Source: Adiantum capillus-veneris (lineage: Eukaryota > Streptophyta > Polypodiopsida > Polypodiales > Pteridaceae). From it: a DNA stretch of 64,000 nt. Below the pieces are notes generated by a model that was given only the letters and a program-made list of their open reading frames with translations, was not told the DNA's origin and made no database searches. A program made the translations under genes and the position numbers. Where the stretch lies: NCBI GenBank assembly GCA_014529385.2, contig CM043949.1, positions 108,187,977 to 108,251,976 of the forward strand, in the 5' to 3' direction. Positions 1 to 11,553 of the stretch are shown in pieces. Every line of letters begins with the position of its first letter. The stretch's first letter is position 1.

Positions 1-1076
1 ATTTGCATGTTGAAACAATCAAGAACCTTCTACACATACTCTTTTTGAGAAAGGTACAAAACCTCTTCTTATGGCCACGAGTAATCCACATACCCAAAAT
101 GTGATTGGCTTCACCCAAATCTTTCATGTCAAATTGACTTTTCAGTTTGGTTTTCAAGTTAGCAATGTCCTTCTTGGAATGACCAACAATAAGCATGTCA
201 TCTACATCAAGGATAAGCATAATAAGATGTGCATTGGGTTGTCTTTTCATGTAAAGACATGGATCCTCATTATTGCGCTTATAGCCTAGGGAACACATAA
301 ATGCATCAAACTTTTGATACCATTGTCTAGATGATTGCTTCAAGCCATAGAGATTTTTAAAAAGCTTAAAAACCAAATGCTCCTTGCCCTTTAGCACAAA
401 CCCTTCAGGTTTCTGTATATAAATCTCTTCCTCAAGATCACCATGTAAGAAAGATGTAATGACATCCATTTGCTCAAGCTGCATATCTTTAGTGGAAACC
501 AAAGCAAGCAACATTCTTAGTGTGGTCATCTTGACCATTGGAGAAAAGATTTCCTGGAAATCGACACCATATTCTTGCTAGAAACCTTTGGCCACTAAAC
601 GAGCTTTGTAATTGTCAATATTTTTCTTGTAAACCCATTTACAAGGCAATGCTTTTCTACCTTTTGGCAATGGAACAAGTTCCCATGTTTTGCTCTTTTC
701 AATACTGAATAGCTCCCTCTTCATAGCATGTTCCCACTGAATCTTATCATTGGCTAGCATAGCCTCTTTGTAGCAAGAAGGCTCACCACTATCCATCAGC
801 AAAACAAAATCCACGCTTGGAACAAAACATTATGGCAGATGTGAGACTCTATGAGATCTCTATGGATGATCAAAACTCGTACTAGCCTATGTAGTAAGTG
901 GCTTGGGAGTTGTCTCGACATGAGGTGATACATCGTAAAATGTCATTTTTGGAATTCAACCTCTTTCATTGGTTGTCTATGCATCTTAGTCTCATTAAAG
1001 ACAATATCATTGCTATAGATCACTGATCCACTTTCCGGATCCCATAAACGATAGCCAAATTGACCGTCTATACCTG
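1..1076 (-). pseudogene. Ty1/copia reverse transcriptase fragment
   Basis: Read on the minus strand from about 1076 downward, this is the integrase-RT linker and RVT_2 reverse transcriptase of a Ty1/copia polyprotein. The linker shows GYRLWDPESGSV and SNDIVFNE. The open piece 814-578 holds WELVPLPKGRKALPCKWVYK and ends KARLVAKGF. After a TAG at 578 the same frame continues with EYGVDF, LYGLKQSSRQWYQKFDA and the polymerase box LDVDDMLIVG near 190-215. Copia enzymes normally have YVDD there; the Tyr is Asp here, so with the stop codon the copy is dead. The RNase H end runs off the left edge. Only a partial pol is present, with no LTR or gag of this element. It abuts the truncated LTR of the next element at about 1080. 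Confidence 0.88.
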
Positions 1077-1084
1077 ATTTCAAT

Positions 1085-1159
1085 GTAGTCTCATAAAAAT
1101 GCTCACTCTAGTTCTCTTAATTTTTCTATTCTCAAAGTTCATATGCTATTTCCATTACA
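1085..1159 (+). repeat. Element 1 5' LTR remnant
   Basis: The 75 bp from gtagtctcataaaa to ttccattaca match the last 75 bp of the 3' LTR at 8203-8277 with few mismatches. It ends in the canonical CA, one base before the primer-binding site. The remaining 1.5 kb of the LTR is missing; copia sequence lies directly to the left. Confidence 0.85.
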
Positions 1160-1160
1160 T

Positions 1161-1172
1161 TGGTATCAGAGC
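1161..1172 (+). promoter_or_regulatory. Primer-binding site for tRNA-iMet
   Basis: TGGTATCAGAGC is the exact complement of the 3' end of plant initiator tRNA-Met (including CCA). It lies one base after the LTR terminus, the expected location for minus-strand DNA priming in LTR retrotransposons. Confidence 0.92.
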
Positions 1173-1555
1173 TATTGATTTCTCTTTTCTTGATTAAGAA
1201 GAGAGGTCCTTAAGTTGTCCATGAAAGGTTGGACCTATTCATTGCAATAGGGTAAGTGGGATAGGGATCTATTATCTTGGTTAAAAAGGACTTAGTTCAA
1301 GGTACACCATTGGTAACCATAGTCTTAATAATGGAGTCACTTGGGTCTTGACTTTGGCTTAACCATTATTAAGCTACTAGCAAGCTCAACAAGAACCATA
1401 ATGTTAGACCCTCTCCACTAGTCTTTGCAATCAACGGTTTCTAAACCACGGGGTGTGGTTGCTTGAGAACCAATTTTCAAAGGTAAAGAAGAGTAGCAAC
1501 TAAGTTTTTTGAGGGTACCAAAGCACAAAATAATTTATACATAAGTTTAATTATC

Positions 1556-2697
1556 ATGTCAAACAATAACCAAGAGAGTAGAATGAATATTGACAACTTT
1601 GATTTTTCACATGAAGGTGCTAATGATGATGCCCCCATGTTTGTTGATTATCCTGTTACTAGGTTGCAACAAGCTATGGGCAACCCTTCTTTGCAAGTCG
1701 AAGTTACTCAACAACTTCGTGCTTATGGGATTTCCCTTCCTCTCCAAGAGGAGAGACAAAGAGAGCTTAGGAGGCCTCTTGATGAAACTCCCAGAAGAAG
1801 ACTCTCTCCCATAAGAGAGGAGGAATCCAAAGAACAAGAAAGAAGAAAATCACTAAGCTCATCTAAAGATGTAGCTTCACAAAGACGGTGGTCTAAATGA
1901 TTGGCAACTCCTCCAAGAGGAAATGGTCAACCCATAGTCCTTCTCCTTGTCACTCCAAAAGGGAAGAGAGGAAACAAAGGAAGAAAAAGGCAAGAAAGAG
2001 GTCATCCTCTTCTCCTCACCTTCCTCCTCTTTCGAGGAAAGCAATAGCTATTCTCCTAGAGAATACAAGAGGAGAGGACATCGCAAATCTTAACCCGCAT
2101 GGAAAAGGTCTCAAAAGCTCAAGAAATTCAAAGAGGGAGGAAAGAGTATCCCTTTCTCACCTATGATGGAACCTTTGGTGCTACCTACAAAGTATTGGCC
2201 TTCATCCAACAAGTTGATACGGCTTTGGAGACGAGGGCTTCACGGAGTCCTCCAAGCTATGTCATGTAGCTATGCACTTCCAGAAATCTGCTCGTCAATG
2301 GTGGGCTAGCCTCCATGGCAATGGCAAATCCCCAAAGACATAGAAAACTCTACAAGTTCCATCATGAAGAAATTCCTTGCAAAAGCAATGCAAAGGAAAT
2401 AGTTCTTACCGAATGAAAGAGTTTGAAGCTGCTCTCCAACGAGTTTATCCACAAATATGTGGACAAGTTTTGGGATTTACATCTCAAGGCTACCGTCTTT
2501 CAAAAGATAGACTTTGCTGATAAAAAGCAGCAATTTTGTGCAGGATTACCTGAACAAATGGCTGAGTATGTCAATTCTCAATGGCCTGGTTCTATCACCA
2601 AAGTAATCCATCACACTATGGTTGCTTCCCGCATAAATTTCCAACAAGGGTCTAAAAGGAATGCCAAGCCATGGAAAGAAAATATAAAATGATGCAA
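1556..2697 (+). pseudogene. Element 1 gag
   Basis: The Gag start is the ATG at 1556 (MSNNNQESRMNIDNFDF), open to 1900. It then breaks into other frames. A basic Lys/Arg/Ser-rich stretch lies at 1897-2166. The Retrotrans_gag core at about 2170-2690 shows YDGTFGATYKVLAFIQQVDTA, then SARQWWASLHGNG and later DKKQQFCAGLPEQMAEYV. At least three frame changes and a TAG (2342) interrupt it. Gag forms the virus-like particle in the cytoplasm. The N-terminal 110 residues are hydrophilic and rich in Glu/Arg. Confidence 0.8.
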
Positions 2698-2814
2698 AGG
2701 GGAAAAACAATACCCAAAAACTTTTCCCAAGGCAACTCCAACAACAACAACCGATCCAAGGAGAAGGGAGTTTACAAAGGTAAAAATAAACTCTCTTCTG
2801 AAGAGCTAGAAGCT

Positions 2815-3224
2815 TTTTGCAAGGAGCACAAATTCTTTAAGTGTGGGGAGCAAGACATGGCTACCGTTCTTGCCCCAAAATAAATGCACGCAATGAGACT
2901 CCAAGAGCTTCCATGATCAAAGTTCCAAAAGAGGATGCTCATTCCAAAGGATCACCTCTCTCCTATGCTTGGGGAAAGGAAAGGGAGCATGATGCCTTCA
3001 TCCTGTTTGACCCTGGCTTTACTCACAATTTCATATCCACGGAGTTGGCCACCAAGTTAGGCATTCAAGCTCATGAGATGGGAGATGTAGCTGTAGTCGA
3101 TGGAGCCTTCAAGGGGCAAGAAGCCGCAATCACTCCCTTCATTGGGAAATTGAGGCTTCATGTCCAAGGCTATGTTGACAAAGAAGATTTCTTCATCTCT
3201 TCTCTCAATCACACCATGGTTTGA
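2815..3224 (+). pseudogene. Element 1 zinc knuckle and protease
   Basis: A nucleocapsid CCHC knuckle is split by a frameshift: KCGEQ in one frame, HGYRSCPK in the next (2837-2880). The retropepsin-like domain follows in the frame open to 3224, with FILFDPGFTHNFIS at about 3000-3045. In family members the active-site triplet is D-[ST]-G; here it is D-P-G, so the protease is probably inactive. A TGA ends the frame at 3225 just before the segment that normally joins protease to RT (FDCMAVNVKFP is still readable). Confidence 0.8.
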
Positions 3225-3297
3225 TTGTATGGCTGTTAATGTAAAGTTCCCTGAAAGAAGGTTGTATTTCAAGTATAGGAAAATAACATGTACATAG

Positions 3298-4793
3298 ATG
3301 CCACTTGTAAATTCTCTTGATTTTGACAAATCAATGAAAAGCTCAATTTTTGCGTACATGATTTTTGTCAAACAATCTATTAAAAATCCTAATGTTTTAT
3401 CAAATGAAGATGGTAGGAATAAAGAAGAGTTAGGATTATCTAATTTTCTAAATGGATTCCAAGATGTTTTTATTGATGATATCCCTTTGGACTTACCTCC
3501 GAAATGAGGGGTTGATGACCATCGAATTGAGCTCCTACTAGGAAGCTCACCGCATAACAAGCCTCCTTATTGAGTTTCCAAAGCTCAACAAGAGGAGATC
3601 ATGAGGCAATTACAAGAATTGGTAGACAAAGGGATGGTAAGGCCTAGCTCCTCTCCCTTTTGTTCTCCAATTCTTTTAGTGCAAAAGAAAGATGGTACAT
3701 ACCGCATGTGTGTGGACTATCAAGCACTAAACCATATCACTATCAAAAACAGATTTCTCATGCTGCACGTACTAGATCTGTTTGATAAGCTACAAGGTTC
3801 AACCTGCTTCAGTAGGATTGACCTTAAAAGTGGCTATCATTAAATAAGGATCTAGTGAATGAAGATATTGTAAAGACCGCGTTCCGTACAACGTTTGGTC
3901 TTTATGGATATCTTGTCATGCCTTTTGGTTTGACAAATTCTCAAGCCACGCTCAATCGTTTAATGGAGAAAATCTTTAGACTCTACCGCAAATTCATTGG
4001 AGTGTTCTTTGATGATATCATCATCTACTCCAAGTCCTTGGAGGAGCACAAGAAACATCTCCATGTGATTTTTCAAGCTTTGAGGGAGAACAAGCTTTTT
4101 ATCAACCAAAAGAAGAGCAAATTTTTCCTTCAAGAGATTCAATATTTAGGTCATATTATCTCTCAATATGGTATCTGTATGGATCCATCTAAGTTAGAGG
4201 TTATAAAGGCATGGACTAATCCAAGTAATCTACATGAGCTACGAAGCTTTATTGGTATGTGTGCATACTATAAACGCTTCATAGCAAAATTCTCTCAAAT
4301 AGCAGGACCATTACATGACTTAACAAAGAAGAATGTTAAGTACTCATGGACTGCTAAAGAGAAAAATGCTTTTGACAAGCTCAAAGAGAATCTTACCTCC
4401 CAACTAGTCCTTACGCTTCCAGATCTCTCAAAGCCATTTGAGGTCCTATGTGATGCTTGTGGTGATTTCCTTGGAGAAATCTTACTTCAAGAAGGACATG
4501 CCATAGCATATGAGAGCCGAAGGCTCAATGCCAATGAATGAGTCTTGGGCATATACAAAAAAGAGCTTTTAGTTGTTCTACATATCCTAGACACATAGAA
4601 GTACTATCTAATGGGAACTCCATTTATTTTGCTATCTAATGGGAACCACCAAAGTCTCAAGTACTTTATGACACAAACCAAGCTCTCCGACAAACTTGTA
4701 ATAAGGTGGGAAAATTTTCTTTCGCAATTTTATTTTCATATTGCTCACATTGTTGGTAAGCATAATCAAGTGGCCAATGCACTTTCTCGATGA
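3298..4793 (+). pseudogene. Element 1 reverse transcriptase and RNase H
   Basis: RT motifs in order: FLNGFQDVFIDDIP, LQELVDKGMVRPSSSPFCSP, VQKKDGTYRMCVDYQALN, FSRIDLKSGYH, then FGLYGYLVMPFGLTN and the catalytic box GVFFDDIIIYS (about 4000-4035), an FFDD form. The connection domain shows YLGHIISQYGI and FIGMCAYYKRFI. RNase H begins FEVLCDACGDFLGEILLQ and ends HIVGKHNQVANALSR at 4793. Stops at 3505, 3841 and 4539 and a frame change near 3841-3855 break it. The catalytic Asp residues remain recognisable. Confidence 0.88.
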
Positions 4794-4929
4794 CCAAGAG
4801 TCAATGTGGTGTCTACAGAAACTTACAATGATCTATCTTCTATGATAGATGAGTATGCTACTAACCCTGACTTTAAAGAGATAATATCATCCCTTGCATT
4901 GGGGAAGAAATAAGAACCATTCACCTTGT

Positions 4930-5870
4930 GAGATGGTTATCTTCTTCATGGAAATAGGCTATGTGTTAGCCACTCCCTTCGTGAGAAAGTTATGTAAGAA
5001 TCCCATGCTCCTCCCCATGCGGGGAATAGATGCATTCAACCTACACTTTAAGGAGTAGATATGTACTTCTATTGGCCTACCAAGAAAGTAGATAGAAAAG
5101 AGTATGTTTCAAAATGTGTGGTATGCCAAAAGACCAAGTATGATAAAGGGAAGCAACTTGGGTTACTCCAGCCATTGCCAATTCCTAATTCACCATGGGA
5201 GAGTATATCCATGGATTTTATCTTTGGATTACCCAAGTCTATCCATGGAAATATGTGAATATGGACAATAGTTGAGAGGTTTAGTAAGCAAGCACACTTT
5301 ATTTCTATCAAAAAGACTATTAAGGCACACCAAATGGAAACTCTCTTCATATCTCAGATTTTTAAACACCATGGATTGCCAACATCCATTGTGTTAGATA
5401 GAGATCCTCGAATGACCGGAAAGGTCTCTTTGAAAATTTAGGTATAAGATTGAATTTCTCTTCGGACTATCACCCACAAACGGATGGCCAAAGTGAGATA
5501 GCCAATCTTACGATTCTCGATCTACTAAAGACTTATGTTACAAATGTAGATCATCACTCACAATGGGAGAAGTACTTACCCCTTATAGAGTATGCGTACA
5601 ATAATATTGTCCATACCCTTATGAGAAAGGCACCTTTTGAGATCATAGAGGGAAGACCTAAAAGTCTCTTAGTACTTAAAGTACATGGAAAGAACTTCGC
5701 CTGTGCTGTTGATGAGTATAGCCGTGACCTACAATAATATTTCCAAAATATTAAGGAGGCTATATCCATATTTCAACAAAGGCAAAAGGCTGCAGGTGAC
5801 AAGCACATAAGGGCCTTAACGTTCAAAGAAAAGATTGGGTCTTAGTCAAGTTTTCCAAGGCTCGATTAAG
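4930..5870 (+). pseudogene. Element 1 integrase
   Basis: The zinc-binding HHCC part is damaged; its end reads YWPTKKVDRKEYVSKCVVCQ. The catalytic core keeps the first Asp in SISMDFIFGLPKS (about 5205), the second in VLDRDPRMTG (about 5395) and the Glu in HPQTDGQSEIANL (about 5480). Frames change between the first and third residues and a TGA at 5257 interrupts. The downstream piece ALRFKEKDWVLV-like and KYYGKLAKRYYGPFQILN is the GPY/F module. Integrase would insert the cDNA into host chromatin; this copy cannot encode it. Confidence 0.85.
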
Positions 5871-6288
5871 GCAAATGACACGCAAAAATTCTACTGGCCA
5901 TCAAAAGTATTATGGTAAACTAGCAAAAAGATACTATGGTCCTTTTCAAATCTTGAATCCAATCAATGAAATGGCTTATCAACTCAATTTGCCCGACCAT
6001 TGGCTCATACACAATTATTTTCATGTGATCCTACTTAAGCCCTGCAAAGGAGAGCCACCAAGTAAACCAATTAATGAAGACCCCCCAAAAATCAAAGACC
6101 AAGAAGAGGTGCTACAACTCAAAGCTATCCTTTCGCATGCAGACAAGGTACTATGACATGGTAAGATTATCCAGATGGTATCTTATTAAGTTGAAAACTT
6201 ATCCTTTTGAAGATGCTAGATGGATGCAAGGAATACAGCTTAAGGATAATATGAACCTTGTCAATGCTTACAATGCTACATTAGAGTA
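5871..6288 (+). pseudogene. Element 1 integrase tail with chromodomain-like segment
   Basis: After the GPY/F motif (YYGPFQILNPI, LNLPDHWLIHNYFHV) the frame reads EEVLQLKAILSHADKVL and then, shifted at about 6160, YLIKLKTYPFEDARW. This matches the chromodomain layout in chromovirus integrases (a start like PEAIL, then YLVKWKG and EDATWE). The key aromatic position in VKWKG is lost (IKLKT). Chromodomains steer integration toward histone marks. Two frames are needed to read it. Confidence 0.72.
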
Positions 6289-6636
6289 AAAAAATGTACA
6301 CGTTTCTTTTAAATGATCAATGTTTTTGTCTTATAAGACTAATTCTCTTTTTATTGTGCACAAATTTAAGTAGTATGCATGCTTAGAATCGTGTTTGTGA
6401 GATGACGACGTCTCTCAAACACCAAGTAGAATTTGTCACTCTCCTTTGGGAGAATGAAATGGAAAGAGTAGACATGGTTGTGGAAGCTAAATCTCCCAAG
6501 CCCCAAATGGATTAGTCATCCATCTTTTAATGATGTCATAGGGTAAAAATGGATCCTCTACCCACTAAGAAACATTGATGAATAACGACTAAGACTTTAT
6601 CTCTTCTACCTCATATTTGAGGACGACTATGATTTC

Positions 6637-6646
6637 AAGAAAGAGG
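6637..6646 (+). promoter_or_regulatory. Element 1 polypurine tract
   Basis: AAGAAAGAGG lies three bases before the TG that opens the 3' LTR. It is the expected plus-strand primer. Confidence 0.65.
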
Positions 6647-6904
6647 TAATGTCATAAAATCTAATATCTAACCAACCCAAATGATTTTCTCATATTAAAC
6701 TGGTCATTTAATGTGGGAGAATAAACGAGAACAAGGGTTAGAATATAGACATGTGCTTATGGATCTATCTCAACACGGGGCCAAGGGGGTCCAAATGAGA
6801 GATGGTCTATCAAAGAGCAAAGCTAGCTAATGGAGCTTAAACACCTTAGGGTTAGATTCATTAAATACAACCTCCAAAGGTTACTGTTAAAAGTCCTTAG
6901 ACAT

Positions 6905-7105
6905 TAGGCAAGCTAGGGCTGTGCTTGAGGTGGCCAAGCTTGAGGTGCTTGACGTGCTTGCTGACTAAGATCCTTGAGGTGCTTGTCATGCTTGCTGACT
7001 ATGGTGCTTGAGGTGCTTGTTGTGCTTGCTGACTTAGAGGTGCTTGAGGGGATTTATGACTAAGATGCTTAAGGTTCTCCATGGCTAAGGTGCTTGAGGG
7101 GCTTA
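6905..7105 (+). repeat. GTGCTTGAG minisatellite inside LTR
   Basis: Five or more imperfect copies of a roughly 40-bp unit built from GGTGCTTGAGG and GTGCTTGCTGACT. The copies differ by small indels. Confidence 0.75.
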
Positions 7106-7770
7106 AGGTGTTGCCAAAGTCAACCACAATCCCTACTCATGGGGGGGTGAGCCCTAATTGTAGGGGCAAGAGAGAGAACACACACGCCCTCACACACGGC
7201 AAGCCTAGTCTAAAGAAGCAACAAGGACACATGTCAAGTTCCTCTCCATGTTGCCCTCATAAGGTGCCTAAAGGCTATTGGTTGGCCTCTATATGGGTCC
7301 AATAATCTTTTAGCTAATTAAATTAATTGTGTATGCATTTATCAAGTCCTCTCTCTCAAAGGGGAAAGGGGGAAACTTGTCCCAAGGCTAGCATGGTTGC
7401 TTGATATACACTATGCATGTGATTGGCTAGGCATGTATGGGTCCAATCAACTTCTAGGATGACTCTACAAGGGGGGGTCAACCAAACCAAGCTAGGGGTG
7501 TGCTTGAGGGCTATACTCTCTTTCACACACACACTCACATGCTCATTCTTGTTGTGGCAAAGTGCAAGATCTCCATCTCCTTCTCCAAGGTTGTTGAGAA
7601 GTTGAGAGCCTACACCAACACTCTTGGCTATGGAATGCAAATCCAACCAAGAGCCATGCTTAAATGCTTAAGCTTTCCATCTTATTCATCATCAGTATTA
7701 TGCTATTATGTTGTGCTATGCAAGAAGAGTGATGATAAATGATGAGCTATCTCTTTCTCATATGTTACTT

Positions 7771-7897
7771 CTTCTTCCTCTTCGTACCCTCATTCCCCGC
7801 TAGCTCTCTCCACCTTTGAAGGTATTTGAGGCCTTCTTCTTCCTCTTCCTACCCTCATTCCCCGCTAGCTCTCTCCACCTTTGAAGGTGTTTGAGGC
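7771..7897 (+). repeat. 65-bp tandem duplication inside LTR
   Basis: Two near-identical copies with period 65: ccctcattccccgctagctc at 7787 and again at 7852, each followed by ctctccacctttgaagg. Confidence 0.85.
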
Positions 7898-8331
7898 CGG
7901 GGATGGTTAATGCTTTTACAAAATTTATTTTATGCTCGTAATGCATGAAGCTTTCCATCTTCATTGCATCACCTAGGTCACAAGGAACACAAAGATTGTA
8001 TTGTACCAAGTCTCTCTTTATGGGAGAATCTATAATACACAAGCCTATTGGGAGGGGGGACAGGCTCCACATAAATCCGGTCCTCGACTATTGTCATGTT
8101 CTCCAATTCCCTTTCTTGAAAAAGTAGTGTTCATGCCAAGTTAATTAAGTCTAATCGCTATGTTGCTAGCGCTAATTAAAGGTCACCTTCTATGTTCTCA
8201 AAGTAGTCTCATAAAAATGCTCACTCTAGTTCTCTTAATTCCGCTATCCTCAAAGTTCATAGGCCATTTCCATTATAGAATGAGCCTTAGCAGTTCATCA
8301 AAATGAGACTTAGCAGTTTTTTTAAAACTGG

Positions 8332-8916
8332 ATGTTAGATAGGATCTGGTCTAGATATGCAAGACTACCTTACAAGGGCAGGTTCTCAAAAAACACCAAG
8401 TCCATGTGTAGTGGCTCATGTTGTCCAAAGTGCAGTGCAGGCACACCTTTCTATGAACAACCAATTCTCCATGGAGATAGAGAGATGGTTCAAAAAAAAA
8501 TTCTAAGAGATCCATGGCAGCATCTTCACATAAGCCTAGTTATGTGATAGAGTCTAGACAAAGAAAACTTTGCGACCATCCTAGGAAGATTTCTTTTGAG
8601 GATGATGGAGATATACAAGGGCAAATGTTTGATGTCAATGCAGCATCCACAAATGAGGACTTGTTTGAGGATGATGCAGTGAATAGATGTGACCACTTTC
8701 CAAAAAAAATTGAAGTGTCCCTACCCAAGAGTGGCTGGGTGGTAAGAAGAATGCGAGAAAATTGTGCTCAAAAGTGCCTTGATGTGGTGCAAGGGACACG
8801 AAGCATCAATGTTATGCAAAGAAGGGTACTAGGATTGGAAACTCCTTGTTTTGGGGGAGAAATAACATATCGAGATCAAAGTCAATACCAATGGATGTGG
8901 TTTTGTGGCCATGATG
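8332..8916 (+). pseudogene. 5' half of a gene split by element 2
   Basis: The ATG at 8514 opens a frame of 134 codons that runs into the LTR at 8917. The first six residues are MAASSH; further in are acidic stretches (FEDDGDIQ, NEDLFEDDAVNRCDHF) and then a Cys/Trp/His-rich stretch (CAQKCLDVVQG, GLETPCFGGEITYRDQ, YQWMWFCGHD). The frame resumes exactly after the 5-bp target duplication on the far side of the element (19490), giving HDV then THCRNMTKQVVSPL. The preceding open piece 8332-8547, with CSGSCCPKC, may belong to the same gene in another frame. I do not recognise the family. The Cys/His pattern suggests a zinc-binding fold; that is inference. Confidence 0.5.
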
Positions 8917-9799
8917 TGTTTGGCGGACGAAGCTGCGGTTTCCAGAGAAGGAGTCACATTTTTGTGGGAAACCCTTGTAAAATTCTTTTGTAAGAGAGCA
9001 TCTCTAAGCCGAGAACTTGTAAAAGAATTTATGATTATTTTTATGGGAGCAATTGTATATTAGAGATCTAGTTAGAAGTTTAGAAGCCTTTGGCCGGACA
9101 AGCCGTTTGTAAAGACCTAAACTATAAAGGTCAAGTTTTGTAAGTTTGAACATCATCTTCTTTTATCACAAGAGAAGACAGTGTACGTTTGAGAACTCTA
9201 TCTTGCTCCAATTTGTAATCTTCGCTACTGTGGCTACGGTAATCCGAATTCAGATTCATTTATTGCATTCTTACTTTGCTCTTCCATTCAAGATTTTGTG
9301 TAGGTGTTCAGCTACGAGTTTGAGACCTTAAATCGCAGTTTTGAGTGTTTAAACATGTATTTTATGTTGTTTTGACCCTAGGAGAGGCTTCAGGGACCCT
9401 AAAACGACCCTTTAGGATCACCTGTTCACTGTTTTTGCCGACTTTGGGATGAACGATCGTGATCTTTGTACCTATCCAGAATGCTATGAAAATGATAGGA
9501 TATGCTCCTGATAGTCCCCTATAGCTTCCCTTCAAGTTTTGTGCGAATCCGATATGATTTGCATAGTAAACAAGCGTGATGACTGTAGAGCTGTGTAGAA
9601 GGACATAAGCAGATTACTTGGCTTTAGTGCATTTGATTTGCTTGTAGAGTTAGTATTTGCATCTCTTCGAGTTCACTTCATTAGGATTGACACCCTAGTG
9701 AGTTTCCATGCCTCATCCTGGTCGCTTCCCTTGTATTGATATTTTATGTTGATGCGTGAGAGCTATGCTATGGACGTCCGTCGTGGCGATCCGCAAACA
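8917..9799 (+). repeat. Element 2 5' LTR
   Basis: 883 bp, TGTTTGGCGG to GCAAACA. It lacks the roughly 260-bp insertion seen in the 3' LTR. Near 9453-9472 it contains a diverged copy of the palindrome found in the leader (acgatcgtgatctttgtacc). Confidence 0.9.
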
Positions 9800-9800
9800 T

Positions 9801-9820
9801 TGGCACCGCTACCGGGGAAT
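9801..9820 (+). promoter_or_regulatory. Element 2 primer-binding site
   Basis: TGGCACCGCTACCGGGGAAT begins two bases after the LTR end. It resembles the TGGCGCCGTTGCCGGGGA type of primer site seen in plant Athila/Tat-like gypsy elements. The exact tRNA cannot be fixed without a tRNA set. Confidence 0.75.
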
Positions 9821-11553
9821 GCACCTAGGTGATGAGTGACCGAGTGCGCAGTTAGCTTCCTTGAAAGAAGATCAATCCACAAATCCATTTTACACCTCAG
9901 TTAGGCTGCTAGACAGGGGTTTAGAACTTAGTGGAGTCTAGAGTCTGACCGGCTAGATCCTCTCTTAGGAGATTTAGGGAGATGTGAGTGAGAGTGTTCA
10001 AAGAAATTTTTCTCTTGAATTTCTCTAATTCGATTGAGTACTGAAATCTCACCCGAAATCCGTCTTGTTTGTTTTGTTTGATTCATTTCTGTATGTTCTT
10101 TCATTTCTGCACTTAGGAGTAGGATAAGTAAATCACATTTCAGTCAGATTTGGGGCAAAAGTTAGAGTCGAGAAACCAGGAAATCATAACTTTGGCAAAA
10201 GGACCATAAGACTCTGAAATTTAGAAAATCTGACCAAACAGGGTTGATATTGATTCAAATCACCAAGTGGTAGCACAAAACACTATAAAAAACTTGTCAG
10301 AGGGAGCAGACTAAATTTCATCAGATTTGGCCCAAGTACTACGATCGCGATCGGTGTACCTCAAGGCCAGAATTGTAGAAGATTTGACATGTGCCATCCT
10401 GATAAGATTCTAAACAAGTTTGTCTAAAGCAACCACACCCAAAAACATCAAAAATCAAGGAAATCAAGCCACTTGGGTAAAACTAGCCTGATAGACCCAG
10501 AAACTGTAAAATCTTGACTTTTGGTGATCCAAATGCAAAAAGACTTGGGGGATAGCTTTAAAACATCAGTGTCTACAAGCATGCCAAATTTGGTTGAATT
10601 TGGGCTCAAAACTACGATCGCGATCGGTGTACCTAGACCTCAGATTTGCACCAGGTTTGATAAGTAGACTCTTCAAGGGTATACAAACATAAAAGTCTAA
10701 AGGACGTAGAGCCAGAAACCTCAAAATACCTGTCAAACCATCTGAATACATATCCAAGTCAAAAACTGCTAAACGGGCATAGAAATTGACTTTCAGTAGA
10801 CCAAAACACATCAAAACTGGGAAGAAACCATGCAGAGGGATAGCCTGTGCATAGGACAAGCCTAGGTATCTCTCATATCCCAAAACAAATATCAAAATCA
10901 AGTCAAACTAACAGATTCAAGAAAACAGACACTTCCAACCAAGAACTGGTAAAAGCTTGACTTTTGGGGGTTTGAATACAAAAGTATTTGGTGGGTAGAT
11001 TTAAAATAGCCTAGTAAACAAGCTGGTGAAGTTTCATCAAATTTGGGCACTGTACTACGATCGCGATCTGTGTACCCAAGTGCTAGATTTGACTCATTTT
11101 TGATATGTTCATAGACCTAGACTATTTAAGATATCAAGAGTTGTCAGAACCCAAATTGGATACTGTCAATAATCTGCAAGCAAAATTGTATTGGAGTCAT
11201 TGTGAAATTGTTGAATCTGCTGACAGTTGGAATGATACAATGATCTCATAGCCATCAAGTGTATTCATTTGCAGAGACTGATCAAGTAACAATCCATGCA
11301 GTCGTGAGCGTAGGAAGATCACTGCATCTCCAGGTAAGAGGTTTGGATTCAATCGGTAAATTCTACTTTCTTCATGTTTTTGAGATCGGGAAAACAAATC
11401 AACAACCGACACCGAAATTTAGCGGATCAAGCAAGTGTTTTATCAACGGAGGAGAGTGTAAACCATGGTGTAGTATGACTGTTAGAGCCGATCCTTGAAG
11501 AAAGTATTTTTGATACTTCTTCAGAGAGATCTTACGAGTATTTCACAGAACAC
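9821..11553 (+). repeat. Element 2 leader with palindromic modules
   Basis: About 1.7 kb without a credible ORF. Three diverged modules each carry a palindrome: acgatcgcgatcggtgtacc at 10341 and 10614 and acgatcgcgatctgtgtacc at 11057. The core CGATCGCGATCG is a perfect 12-bp palindrome, and outer GTAC arms flank it at 10338-10361 and 11054-11077 (though not at 10614), giving a 24-bp interrupted palindrome. Modules also share text such as cttgacttttgg, acatcaaaa and atttggg before the palindrome and agatttg after it. Elements 3 and 4 have the same layout. Possible roles are RNA dimerisation or packaging, or a DNA protein-binding site; the sequence alone cannot decide. Confidence 0.8.

Larger units (their letters stand above)
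1085..8277 (+). mobile_element. Element 1: degraded Ty3/gypsy chromovirus
   Basis: Order on the plus strand: remnant of 5' LTR, tRNA-iMet primer-binding site, gag, zinc knuckle, protease, RT, RNase H, integrase, chromodomain-like tail, polypurine tract, 3' LTR. This domain order with integrase after RNase H is Ty3/gypsy; the C-terminal chromodomain-like segment places it among chromoviruses. Internal region about 5.5 kb and 3' LTR about 1.6 kb are normal sizes. Frameshifts and stops occur in every domain, so the element is inactive. The 5' LTR is reduced to its last 75 bp, which match the end of the 3' LTR (8203-8277), so the left end was lost by deletion or recombination. Confidence 0.9.
6650..8277 (+). 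repeat. Element 1 3' LTR
   Basis: It runs from TGTCATAAAATC to ttccattata; the 5' copy ends in TTACA, so the terminal CA has mutated to TA. It contains an internal minisatellite (6905-7105) and a 65-bp tandem duplication (7771-7897). The short open frames inside it (7081-7305, 7356-7646 minus, 7800-8072 minus) have no coding look. About 1.63 kb is usual for plant gypsy LTRs. Confidence 0.8.

Noticed and set aside
6905..7105. CRISPR-like array
   Set aside because: The repeats are imperfect and adjoining, without unique spacers; the sequence is plant nuclear DNA.
10566..10901. 111-codon minus-strand frame in the element 2 leader
   Set aside because: Lies across the palindromic modules and is not kept in elements 3 or 4.
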